A stretch of DNA of 64,000 bases from contig NZ_CP114902.1 of NCBI RefSeq assembly GCF_027497235.1, positions 4,180,001-4,244,000 on the forward strand, written 5' to 3'. Positions 27,500 to 35,608 of the stretch are shown here, piece by piece. A model generated the notes under the pieces. It was not told the origin of the DNA. It was given only the letters and a program-made list of their open reading frames with translations, and ran no database searches. The position numbers and the translations under genes were made by a program. This stretch comes from Micromonospora sp. WMMD1128. GTDB lineage: Bacteria > Actinomycetota > Actinomycetes > Mycobacteriales > Micromonosporaceae. Each line of letters begins with the position of its first letter. Position 1 is the stretch's first letter.

Positions 27500-29089
27500 T
27501 CAGTGCAACACCGGATCCGCCGGCTGGCGCACCGGCGGCGCGACGTCCGGCCGCAGCCGGCGGTAGACGCCGTCGAGCACGGCCGCCTGAGCCTCCCAGG
27601 TCCAGCCGTCCAGCAGCCCCGGGCGGTCGTACGCCTGGCGGTAACGCTTCGGGTCGGCCAGCACCTCCCGCACGGCCCGCACGTAGTCGGGGACGTCCTC
27701 GGCGCGGAACACCTCGCCCTGGCCGGTGGAGCGGACCGTCTCGGCCATCGTGCGTACGTCGCTGACCACGATCGGCAGCCGGGCGTGCGAATATTCCAGG
27801 AACTTCGTGATCAGGGCGAGCTCGTGGTTGGGCTTGTGGTGGATCGGGATGACCCCGGCGTCGGCCGGTGCGAGGAACTCCGACACCTGCCAGTGCGGCA
27901 CGTACGGCATCAGGTGCACCCGGTCACCGACCCCGGCCTGCACGGCGCGTTCCCGCACCGCCTCGGACTGGGCGTTGTTGCCGCTCGGGTGCAGCGTGAC
28001 GAGCGCGATGTGCACGTCCGGGAGCTGCGTCAGGGCGTCCACCATGGTGTCCAGGCCCCGGGACGGGTTCACCCCACCGCAGTAGACGAGCAGCGGGGTG
28101 TCCGGGCCGATGCCGCACCGCGCGCGCAGGTCCGGCACGGGCGTGTCGTGCCGGGCGTCGTCGGCGACCCGGGCCGGGGCGTTCAGGACCACGTCCGGCA
28201 GCGCCGGGAGGTCGTGCACCTCCCGCAGCAGCTCGGCCAGTGTCGAGGAGACGGTCACCACCGCGTCGGCCCGGGGGGCGTGCTCCGCCGTGTAGGCGAT
28301 CTGCGCGGGCAGCCAGCGCGGGTTGTCGGGTCGGCCGAGGACGCCGGCGACGTACTCGTGGGCGTCCCAGACGACCCGGGTGGCCCGGCCGCGCGCCCGG
28401 GCCCGTTCGGCGGCGCGGACGCCGACGCCGGCCATCCGGAAGTCGTTGGCGTGGATCAGGTCGGGCTTGAGGTCGTCGATCACCGGGCCGAAGGCGAACT
28501 CGTAGTCCCACAGGCCGGGGTCGAGCCGCCGCCAGGACCGCGGCCCCATCACCGTCTGCCAGAACCGGATCGACAGCTTGGTCAGCGGCAGGTCCGGGTT
28601 CTGCTGGTTGGCGCGCAGCCGCTTCAGCTCGCCGGAGCGCAGCCGCGCCCACCGGGTGCGGATCTTGGTGCTGGCACGGGCGGGCAGCAGCAGCGCCCTG
28701 CCGACGAGGTAACGCCCCCGCGACCCGGCCCGGCGGACCTCGTCCAGGTGCGCCTGGCGCTGCCTCAGCTCCAGCCGTCGGGCCTTGAGCGCGTTCAGCC
28801 GTTGGGTGGCGTAGCGGCCCGGCCGGTACGCCAGTGGGCGGCGCAGCGACCGGCGCAGGTGCAGCGGGTGCTGGGCCAGCGGTCGCGGCACCGTGAGCAG
28901 CCGCACCTGCGCGCCGCCGATGCTCCAGGTCTCCTCCGGTGACGCTTTGCCGAGAATCCCGAGCAGGATCACCTCCCACCCGGCTTCGGCGGCGGAGCGC
29001 GCCGTCTTCTGCACCCGGGAGTCGCCGTGCACCCCGTTGTCGACCAACATGACGACCCGCCCTCGTGGGCGGGTGCGGTCCGGGTCCAT
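27500..29089 (-). CDS. Glycosyltransferase family 4 protein, paralogue C
   Basis: 529-residue GT-B glycosyltransferase, third member of the paralogous set. It carries LVDNGVHGDSRVQK at the N-terminus, a long Arg-rich middle, WDAHEYVAGV, CGGVNPSRGL, and KFLEYSHARLPIVVSDV with TGQGEVF. The ATG at 29089 follows AAAGGACAGGG. It lies 124 bp after the dehydrogenase gene, with a probable terminator between them, so it may have its own promoter. Confidence 0.85.
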   Translation of the reverse strand: MDPDRTRPRGRVVMLVDNGVHGDSRVQKTARSAAEAGWEVILLGILGKASPEETWSIGGAQVRLLTVPRPLAQHPLHLRRSLRRPLAYRPGRYATQRLNALKARRLELRQRQAHLDEVRRAGSRGRYLVGRALLLPARASTKIRTRWARLRSGELKRLRANQQNPDLPLTKLSIRFWQTVMGPRSWRRLDPGLWDYEFAFGPVIDDLKPDLIHANDFRMAGVGVRAAERARARGRATRVVWDAHEYVAGVLGRPDNPRWLPAQIAYTAEHAPRADAVVTVSSTLAELLREVHDLPALPDVVLNAPARVADDARHDTPVPDLRARCGIGPDTPLLVYCGGVNPSRGLDTMVDALTQLPDVHIALVTLHPSGNNAQSEAVRERAVQAGVGDRVHLMPYVPHWQVSEFLAPADAGVIPIHHKPNHELALITKFLEYSHARLPIVVSDVRTMAETVRSTGQGEVFRAEDVPDYVRAVREVLADPKRYRQAYDRPGLLDGWTWEAQAAVLDGVYRRLRPDVAPPVRQPADPVLH

Positions 29090-29166
29090 CCCTGTCCTTT
29101 CGCGGTGTGCCGGGCCACCCGGCCGGGCGGGTGCCGGCCGGATGCCGGCGACCCGGGGATGACTTC

Positions 29167-29196
29167 GCGGCAGCGGCGGAACGTCGCCGCCGCCGC
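29167..29196 (-). terminator. Probable terminator of the aminotransferase/dehydrogenase operon
   Basis: A 12-bp stem with one mismatch and loop GAACGT (arms 29167-29178 and 29185-29196), 17 nt past the Gfo/Idh stop codon. Confidence 0.5.
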
Positions 29197-29213
29197 GGAA
29201 GCCGAAACTGGCG

Positions 29214-30245
29214 TCAGGCGGCGCTGCCGGCAGACTGCCGGGCCGCGCCCTGGGCCGGCGTGACCGAGACGACCTTGCCGTCCGCGGCGGACTCCAGCAG
29301 CCCGGCGGCGACCTGCACGGTACGCAGGCCCTGCCGCAGCGTCACGATGTCGCTCTGCTTGCCCTCCACCGCGTCCCGGAACCGCTCGTGCTCGACCAGC
29401 AGCGGCTCCCGCTTCGGGATGGCGTAGCGCACCATGTCGCCCTCGGCCACGCCACGGAAGGCGCGCAGCGCCTCCCACTCGGTGTCGATGGCGGCGTTGG
29501 CGTAGAAGGTGAGGTCGGCGGTGAGCGTGTCGGCCACGAAGCAGCCCTTGTCGCCGGTGACCACCGTGGACCGTTCCTTGAGCGGGCTCAGCCAGTTGAC
29601 CAGGTGGTTGACCATCGTCCCGTCGGAGAGCTGCCCGACCACCGCGACCATGTCCTCGTGCAGCCGGCCGCTGCGGGAGACCGTGCGGGCGGCCACCGAG
29701 GTGTATTCCCGGCCGGTGACCCAGGCGGTCAGGTCGATGTCGTGGGTGGCCAGGTCCATCACCACGCCGACGTCGGCGATCCGGTGCGGGAACGGGCCCT
29801 GGCGGCGGGTGACGACCTGGAACACCTCGCCCAGCTCGCCCGCCTCCAGGCGGGTACGCAGGCTCTGCAACGCCGGGTTGTAGCGCTCGATGTGGCCGAC
29901 GCCGGCGACCAGGCCGGCGGCCTCGAACGCCTCGACCAGTTTGGTGGCCGCCTCGACCGACTGGGCCAGCGGCTTCTCGATCAACGCGCTGACACCGTTG
30001 GCGGCCAACTCCAGGCCGATCGGCTCGTGCAGCGCGGTCGGGCAGGCCACCACCGCGTAGTCGACACCCAGGGCGAGCAGGTCGCTCACCTCGGGCACGA
30101 CCGGCGCGCGCAGCGTGCCGGTCGTGTCGCCGACCGGGTCGACCACGCCGACCAGCTCGACACCGTCCAGGCTGGACAGCACCCGGGCGTGGTTGCGTCC
30201 CATGGCGCCGAGGCCGATGAGCCCGGCCCGCAGCTTCCCGCTCAT
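29214..30245 (-). CDS. Gfo/Idh/MocA-family dehydrogenase (WbpB-like)
   Basis: 343-residue NAD(P)-dependent dehydrogenase. The N-terminal Rossmann motif is AGLIGLGAMGRNHAR, followed by the family EKPLA lysine motif near residue 95 and GHIERYNPA, typical of enzymes oxidising UDP-GlcNAcA at C3 (WbpB/WlbA). The 3-keto product would be the substrate of the aminotransferase whose stop codon overlaps this ATG by 4 nt. That pairing, plus the acetyltransferase at 7283, supports a diacetamido-uronic acid route. Confidence 0.85.
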   Translation of the reverse strand: MSGKLRAGLIGLGAMGRNHARVLSSLDGVELVGVVDPVGDTTGTLRAPVVPEVSDLLALGVDYAVVACPTALHEPIGLELAANGVSALIEKPLAQSVEAATKLVEAFEAAGLVAGVGHIERYNPALQSLRTRLEAGELGEVFQVVTRRQGPFPHRIADVGVVMDLATHDIDLTAWVTGREYTSVAARTVSRSGRLHEDMVAVVGQLSDGTMVNHLVNWLSPLKERSTVVTGDKGCFVADTLTADLTFYANAAIDTEWEALRAFRGVAEGDMVRYAIPKREPLLVEHERFRDAVEGKQSDIVTLRQGLRTVQVAAGLLESAADGKVVSVTPAQGAARQSAGSAA

Positions 30246-31354
30246 CGGGTCACCCCTCCGGCCAGGTTCGCGCCGTCGGCGATCCGCTCCAGCTCGGCCG
30301 CGCTCAGCGACGGGTGCACCGGCAGCGAGAGCACCTCGGCGGCGGCCCGCTCGGTCTCCGGCAGGTCCCACGGGCCCGGCGTGCCGGCCTCGGTCAGGTA
30401 GGGCTTGAGCCGGTGGATCGGCGTCGGGTAGTAGACCGCGTTGCCGATGCCCAGCTCGGTGAGGCGGGCCTGGGCGGCGTCCCGGTCGCCCCGCACCCGC
30501 ACCGTGTACTGGTGGTAGACGTGCTTGGCGCCGTCGGCGACCGGCGGGGTGACCATGCCGGTGATCGCGGAGTCGAGGACCTTGGCGTTGGCCCGGCGCT
30601 GCTCGGTCCACCCGTCGAGCTGGCCGAGCTGCACCCGGCCGATGGCGGCGGCCACGTCGGTCATCCGCATGTTGGCGCCGACGATCTCGTTGGCGTACCG
30701 CTGCTCCATGCCCTGGTTGCGCAGCAGCCGCAGCGTGCGGGCCAGCTCGGCGTCGGCGGTGGTGATCATGCCGCCTTCGAGCGAGTGCATGTTCTTGGTG
30801 GGATAGAAGCTGAAGCAGCCGGCGGTACCGAAGGCGCCGACCGGGGTGCCGTTCAGCTCGGCGCCGTGCGCCTGGGCGGCGTCCTCGACCACGGCCAGGC
30901 CGTGCTGCTGCGCGATCGCCATGATCCGGTCCATCGCGGCCGGGTGGCCGTAGAGGTGCACCGGCATGATGGCGACGGTCTTCGGCGTGATCGCGGCGGC
31001 GACCGCCTCCGGGTCGACGCAGAAGCTGCCCGGCTCGATGTCCACGAACACCGGCTCGGCGCCGACCAGCCGGACCGCGTTGCCGCTGGCGGCGAACGAG
31101 AACGACGGCACGATGATCTCGTCGCCGGGGCCGAACCCGAGCGCCATCAGGCTGAGCTGCAACGCCGAGGTGCCGGAGTTGACGGCGACGCAGTGCCGGC
31201 CGGCGACCAGGTCACCGAACTCCTCCTCGAACGCCGCGACCTCCGGGCCCTGCACGACCCGGCCGCTCCGCAGCACCCGGACAGCCGCCTCGATCTCGGC
31301 CTCGCCGATGATCGGTCGTGCTGGGGGAATGAACTCTGGATGCGGCCCGACCAT
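30242..31354 (-). CDS. DegT/DnrJ/EryC1/StrS aminotransferase (WbpE-like)
   Basis: 370-residue PLP-dependent sugar aminotransferase. Features in order are GRVVQGPEVAAFE, the substrate/PLP region NSGTSALQLSL, VEDAAQAHGA (PLP-pyridine Asp) and SFYPTKNMHSLEGG, with the Schiff-base lysine in PTKN. It probably transfers an amino group from glutamate to a UDP-3-keto-uronic acid. The ATG at 31354 follows AGGAGG with 6-nt spacing. It heads the two-gene operon with the Gfo/Idh gene; a -10-like TACCAT lies at 31400-31405. Confidence 0.88.
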   Translation of the reverse strand: MVGPHPEFIPPARPIIGEAEIEAAVRVLRSGRVVQGPEVAAFEEEFGDLVAGRHCVAVNSGTSALQLSLMALGFGPGDEIIVPSFSFAASGNAVRLVGAEPVFVDIEPGSFCVDPEAVAAAITPKTVAIMPVHLYGHPAAMDRIMAIAQQHGLAVVEDAAQAHGAELNGTPVGAFGTAGCFSFYPTKNMHSLEGGMITTADAELARTLRLLRNQGMEQRYANEIVGANMRMTDVAAAIGRVQLGQLDGWTEQRRANAKVLDSAITGMVTPPVADGAKHVYHQYTVRVRGDRDAAQARLTELGIGNAVYYPTPIHRLKPYLTEAGTPGPWDLPETERAAAEVLSLPVHPSLSAAELERIADGANLAGGVTR

Positions 31355-31486
31355 GGGCTTCCTCCTGTCGACGCGTGGTGCACGGGGGACGTTTCGGGGA
31401 TGGTAGCGGTTTGTGACGAAAACCTGGCGATCGCGATGATTGTCCGACCGGATGTGACCCACTGTTCATGATCGCGCCGGGCGGGC

Positions 31487-32119
31487 TCAGATCTCCACCT
31501 CGTCGCGAGCGGGCCTCACGCATGCTACCCGCAGCGCCGCGACGATCGCGGTGGCCATCCGCGGCACCTCGGCGGTCTTCAGCGGGGCCCGGGAGATGGC
31601 CATCCGCCAGTAGATCGGACCGACGATCAGGTCGACCGCCGCACGCCTGTCGGTGTCCGCCGAGAGTTCGCCGCGCTCGACCGCCCGGCCGATCAGGATC
31701 CGGCCCACGGCCTGCTGGTAGTCGTCCAGGGCGGCCTGGAGCTTCTCCCCGATCTGCGGGTTGCGGGCCGCCTCGGCGAGCAGGTCCGGAATGATCTGCG
31801 CGGCCAGTCGGTGACGCAACGCACGCGCCATCACGTGCAGCAGGATCTCCAGGTCACCGAGCAGGCTCCCGGTGTCGAGCAGGGGCAGGTTGCGCCCGGC
31901 CACCGCGGAGACCATGTCCAGCACCAGATCGAGCTTGGAGCGCCACCGGCGGTAGATCGCGGTCTTGCTCACCCCGGCCCGCCGGGCCACCGCCTCGATC
32001 GACAGTCGCCCGTATCCGACCTCGGCCAACTCCTGCATCACGGCGGTGCGGATGGCGCTGGTGATCTCCCCACGCAGCACCGCCGCGCCGGCCGGGGCAC
32101 GCCTCTTCTCGGTCGTCAC
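31487..32119 (-). CDS. TetR-family transcriptional regulator
   Basis: 210-residue repressor-type protein. The N-terminal helix-turn-helix (about residues 20-62) contains YGRLSIEAVARRAGVSKTAI followed by YRRW. The C-terminal ligand domain resembles TetR_C of the RutR/AcrR type. The GTG at 32119 has no Shine-Dalgarno sequence but a TACATT -10 lies 7 nt upstream, so it is probably leaderless. An inverted repeat covers the region just upstream of that -10, suggesting autoregulation. It diverges from the Wzm/Wzt exporter genes, a plausible second target. Confidence 0.85.
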   Translation of the reverse strand: MTTEKRRAPAGAAVLRGEITSAIRTAVMQELAEVGYGRLSIEAVARRAGVSKTAIYRRWRSKLDLVLDMVSAVAGRNLPLLDTGSLLGDLEILLHVMARALRHRLAAQIIPDLLAEAARNPQIGEKLQAALDDYQQAVGRILIGRAVERGELSADTDRRAAVDLIVGPIYWRMAISRAPLKTAEVPRMATAIVAALRVACVRPARDEVEI

Positions 32120-32126
32120 GTGGAAC

Positions 32127-32154
32127 AATGTAGCGCAACGACGGTACGGTTGCG
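32127..32154 (-). promoter_or_regulatory. tetR promoter -10 with overlapping candidate operator
   Basis: The -10 TACATT (32127-32132, minus) is 7 nt before the GTG. Just upstream lies an inverted repeat with 6-bp arms CGCAAC/GTTGCG (32134-32139 and 32149-32154) and a 9-nt spacer, in the spacer/-35 region where a bound repressor would block RNA polymerase. Confidence 0.4.
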
Positions 32155-32273
32155 TCCCGACGTTCGGTGGACTACCTTCCATGCAGCAGCGAGGCGGCTC
32201 CTCCCCGCCCGGCCACGCTGGACGACTTCACCGCACTGCTCCCCATCAGCACGAAAGATCGGAGCGCCTGACC

Positions 32274-33176
32274 ATGGCCGACACCGCGGTGGCCGACCCC
32301 GAATCCGGACTGAGCCGGGCCCAGCTGGCCCGCCGGTACGGGCTTCGGGTGGCCGGGGAACGACCGCCCCTGGCCGAGTACGCCCGCCGGTTGTGGGCGT
32401 ACCGGCACTTCATCACCGCGTACTCGCGGGCGAAGGTCGCGTCCTCGCTGAGCAACACCCAGCTCGGCCAGCTCTGGCAGGTGCTGACCCCGCTCACCAA
32501 CGCGGCGGTCTACTACCTGATCTTCGGCCTGATCCTGGCCCAGCACCGGAACGTGCCGAACTTCATCGCGTACCTCTGCACCGGTGTGTTCATCTTCATC
32601 TTCACCCAGACCGCGGCGTCCAACGGCACCAACGCGATCAACGGCAACCTGGGCATGATCCGGGCGCTCCAGTTCCCCCGCGCCGCGCTGCCGATCACGG
32701 TCACCCTGGTGCAGCTCCAGCAACTGCTGATGTCGATGGTGGTGCTCGCCGCCATCGTGCTGCTCACCGGCGAGCCGATCACCTGGCGCTGGGTGCTGCT
32801 CGCCCCGACGCTGCTGCTCCAGACGATCTTCAACATCGGACTGACCATGGTCACGGCCCGGCTCGGTTCCAAGGCCACCGACCTCAAACAGATCATGCCG
32901 TTCGTGATGCGCACCTGGCTGTACGCCTCCGGCGTGCTCTACCCGGTGGCGCTCATCCGCGAGCACCTGCCCGGATGGGCGGCGAACATCCTGGAGTGGA
33001 ACCCACCACTCGTCTTCATCGAGCTGGCCCGCTACGCGCTGCTCGACTCGCACCAGCCCAACCTGGTGAGCTCACCGCTGAAGCTGTGGTCGCTCGGCCT
33101 GTTCTGGGCCGTCGTGATGGGTGTCGGCGGGTTCGTCTACTTCTGGCGCGGAGAGAAGGAGTACGGCCGTGGCTGA
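32274..33176 (+). CDS. ABC-2 polysaccharide export permease (Wzm/TagG-like)
   Basis: 300-residue ABC-2-type membrane protein with six hydrophobic segments after a 55-residue cytosolic N-terminus. The segment SNTQLGQLWQVLTPLTNAAV is typical of Wzm/TagG/KpsM permeases. With the ATPase encoded next, it should export a lipid-linked polymer across the membrane. The ATG at 32274 follows GGAG with 9-nt spacing. It overlaps the ATPase gene by 8 nt. Confidence 0.9.
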   Translation: MADTAVADPESGLSRAQLARRYGLRVAGERPPLAEYARRLWAYRHFITAYSRAKVASSLSNTQLGQLWQVLTPLTNAAVYYLIFGLILAQHRNVPNFIAYLCTGVFIFIFTQTAASNGTNAINGNLGMIRALQFPRAALPITVTLVQLQQLLMSMVVLAAIVLLTGEPITWRWVLLAPTLLLQTIFNIGLTMVTARLGSKATDLKQIMPFVMRTWLYASGVLYPVALIREHLPGWAANILEWNPPLVFIELARYALLDSHQPNLVSSPLKLWSLGLFWAVVMGVGGFVYFWRGEKEYGRG

Positions 33177-33969
33177 GCAGACCCTGCCGGCGGGCGCCGG
33201 CACCGTGACCGACTCGGGCCGGGTCCCCACCGTCGTGGTGGACGACGTGCACGTGATCTACCGGATCCACAAGGGCGCGTCCAGCGGCACCACCCCGGTC
33301 TCCGCGCTGAAGCGCCTCGCCTCCCGCACCAAGGCGCCGAACATCCGCGAGGTGCACGCCGTCAAGGGCGTGAGCTTCACCGCCTACGAGGGCGAGGCGA
33401 TCGGCCTGATCGGCAGCAACGGCTCCGGCAAGTCGACGCTGCTGCGGACCATCGCCGGCCTGCTCCCGCCCGCCCGCGGCGCGGTCTACACCCACGGCCA
33501 GCCGTCCCTGCTCGGCGTGAACGCCGCGCTGCTCAACGACCTCTCCGGCGAGCGCAACGTGGTGCTCGGCTGCCTCGCCATGGGCATGGCGCCGGACGAG
33601 GTCAAGCGGCTCACCCCGGAGATCATCGAGTTCTCCGGCATCAACGAGCGCGGCGACTTCGCCTCACTGCCGATGCGCACCTACTCCTCCGGCATGGGCG
33701 CCCGGCTGCGCTTCGCCATCGCCGCGGCCAAGAAGCACGACGTGCTCCTGATCGACGAGGCGCTCGCCACCGGCGACCGGAAGTTCCGCGCCCGCAGCGA
33801 ACAGCGGGTCCGCGAACTACGCGCGAGCGCCGGCACGGTCTTCCTGGTCAGCCACTCGATCGGCTCGATCCGGGACACCTGCGAGCGGACCATCTGGCTG
33901 GAGAGCGGCGTGCTGAAGATGGACGGCCCCACCAAAGAGGTCTGCGACGCGTACGAGAACCAGAAGTAG
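33169..33969 (+). CDS. ABC polysaccharide export ATPase (Wzt/TagH-like, short form)
   Basis: 266-residue ATPase. Walker A GSNGSGKST is at residues 82-90, the signature YSSGMGARLRF near 185, Walker B VLLIDEA follows, and the H-loop is VSHS. The family-specific N-terminal VHVIYRIHKG is present. It ends soon after the nucleotide-binding domain, so it lacks the carbohydrate-binding C-terminal domain of long Wzt proteins. That fits export of an undecorated-end or teichoic-acid-type polymer, like TagH-core or KpsT. The GTG at 33169 lies inside the permease gene. Confidence 0.9.
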   Translation: MAEQTLPAGAGTVTDSGRVPTVVVDDVHVIYRIHKGASSGTTPVSALKRLASRTKAPNIREVHAVKGVSFTAYEGEAIGLIGSNGSGKSTLLRTIAGLLPPARGAVYTHGQPSLLGVNAALLNDLSGERNVVLGCLAMGMAPDEVKRLTPEIIEFSGINERGDFASLPMRTYSSGMGARLRFAIAAAKKHDVLLIDEALATGDRKFRARSEQRVRELRASAGTVFLVSHSIGSIRDTCERTIWLESGVLKMDGPTKEVCDAYENQK

Positions 33970-33975
33970 CCCACC

Positions 33976-34016
33976 GGAGCGCACCGGCCCGGGCTCCGGC
34001 CCGGACGGTGCGCTCC
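33976..34016 (+). terminator. Terminator after the exporter genes
   Basis: An 11-bp outer stem (33976-33986 with 34006-34016) encloses a second GC-rich hairpin. It starts 7 nt after the Wzt stop codon. Confidence 0.65.
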
Positions 34017-34095
34017 GTCGTACGCGTTAAGGTTTGCTGGGCCGTCGGTCAAAGTTCACCAACCGGTCACCCTTCCACCAGAGTGAGGTACGGCA

Positions 34096-35595
34096 ATGAC
34101 GCAGGACCACACCACCGCACCGGACGCCGCGCCGGCGAACCCGGCACCCTGGCGACCCGCGCGTACGGTGGCCGTGATCCTCGCCGGAGGCACCGGGACC
34201 CGCCTCGGCCTAGGCATCCCGAAGCAACTGCTGAAGATCGCCGGCAAGCCGATCATCGAGCACACGCTCGCCGTCTTCGAGGCCGCGCCGGAGATCGACG
34301 AGATCATCGTGCTGATGGCCACCGGCCACGTCCCCGACGCCGAGCGGATCGTCGTCGACGCCGGCTTCCGCAAGGTCACCAAGGTGATCGAGGGCGGCGA
34401 CACCCGCAACGACACCACCCGGATCGCGCTCGACGCCGTCGGCGAGGGCGACGTCAACATCCTCTTCCACGACGCGGTCCGCCCGCTGGTCAGCGCCCGG
34501 ATCGTGCGCGAGTGCGTGAACGCGCTCTGGAGCTACTCGGCGGTCGACGTGGCCATCCCCTCCGCCGACACGATCATCCAGGTCGACGCGGACGAGTGCA
34601 TCACCGACATCCCGGTCCGCTCCCGCCTGCGCCGCGGGCAGACCCCGCAGGCGTTCCGCTCCGGCACCATCCGGGAGGCGTACCGGCGGGCCGAGGGCGA
34701 CCCCGACTTCGCCGCCACCGACGACTGCGGCGTGGTGCTGCGCTACCTGCCCGGCACGCCGATCAAGGTGATCGACGGCTCGGACGAGAACATCAAGGTC
34801 ACCCACCCGGTCGACGTGCACCTCGCCGACAAGCTCTTCCAGCTCGCCGCCGCCCAGGCGCCCCGGCTCACCCACCGCGGCTACGCCGAGGAGCTGACCG
34901 GCCGGACCATCGTCGTGTTCGGCGGCAGCTACGGCATCGGCCACGACCTTACCGAGCTGGCCCGCCGCTACGGCGCCCAGGTCTTCCCGTTCAGCCGCTC
35001 CACCACCGGCACCCACGTCGAACGCGCCGAGGACGTGGCCGCCGCGCTGAAGACCGCCTTCGAGGCCACCGGCCGGATCGACCACGTGGTGGTCACCGCC
35101 GGGATCCTGGAGAAGGGCGCGCTCGCCGAGATGGACGACGAGACGATGGACCGCCTCCTGCACGTCAACTTCGTCGGGCCGGTCACCATCGCCCGGCAGT
35201 CGCTGCCCTACCTCCAGCAGACCAAGGGCCAACTGCTGCTCTACACGTCCAGCTCCTACACCCGGGGCCGGGCCCGCTACGCGCTCTACTCGGCCACCAA
35301 GGCCGCCCTGGTCAACCTGACCCAGGCGCTCGCCGACGAGTGGGCGGAGTTCGGCGTACGGGTCAACTGCGTCAACCCGGAACGCACCGCCACCCCGATG
35401 CGGACCAGGGCGTTCGGCGAGGAGCCGGAGCACACCCTGCTCGCCTCCGAGGCGGTCGCGCAGGCGTCCCTGGACGTGCTGATCTCCGAGCTGACCGGCC
35501 AGGTGGTCGACGTCCGGCGGGCCCCCGGCGAGCCGGTGGCCGCGGTGCCGGCGCAACCCGGCCCGCACCGGTCCGAGCTGACCACCGACGCCTGA
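34096..35595 (+). CDS. Bifunctional cytidylyltransferase/SDR (CDP-ribitol synthase, Bcs1-like)
   Basis: 499-residue fusion. Residues about 22-255 form an IspD/TarI-type cytidylyltransferase: ILAGGTGTRLG, PKQLL, FHDAVRPL and GQTPQAF are diagnostic. Residues about 268-475 form a short-chain dehydrogenase with VVFGGSYGIG and the catalytic YALYSATK. The order matches Haemophilus Bcs1/Acs1, which reduces ribulose-5-phosphate and activates ribitol-5-phosphate to CDP-ribitol. Gram-positive TarI/TarJ are usually separate, with TarJ of another dehydrogenase family. GAGG precedes the ATG by 7 nt. The polymerase gene follows after 13 bp. Confidence 0.85.
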   Translation: MTQDHTTAPDAAPANPAPWRPARTVAVILAGGTGTRLGLGIPKQLLKIAGKPIIEHTLAVFEAAPEIDEIIVLMATGHVPDAERIVVDAGFRKVTKVIEGGDTRNDTTRIALDAVGEGDVNILFHDAVRPLVSARIVRECVNALWSYSAVDVAIPSADTIIQVDADECITDIPVRSRLRRGQTPQAFRSGTIREAYRRAEGDPDFAATDDCGVVLRYLPGTPIKVIDGSDENIKVTHPVDVHLADKLFQLAAAQAPRLTHRGYAEELTGRTIVVFGGSYGIGHDLTELARRYGAQVFPFSRSTTGTHVERAEDVAAALKTAFEATGRIDHVVVTAGILEKGALAEMDDETMDRLLHVNFVGPVTIARQSLPYLQQTKGQLLLYTSSSYTRGRARYALYSATKAALVNLTQALADEWAEFGVRVNCVNPERTATPMRTRAFGEEPEHTLLASEAVAQASLDVLISELTGQVVDVRRAPGEPVAAVPAQPGPHRSELTTDA

Positions 35596-35608
35596 CGGGA
35601 CGAACCAG

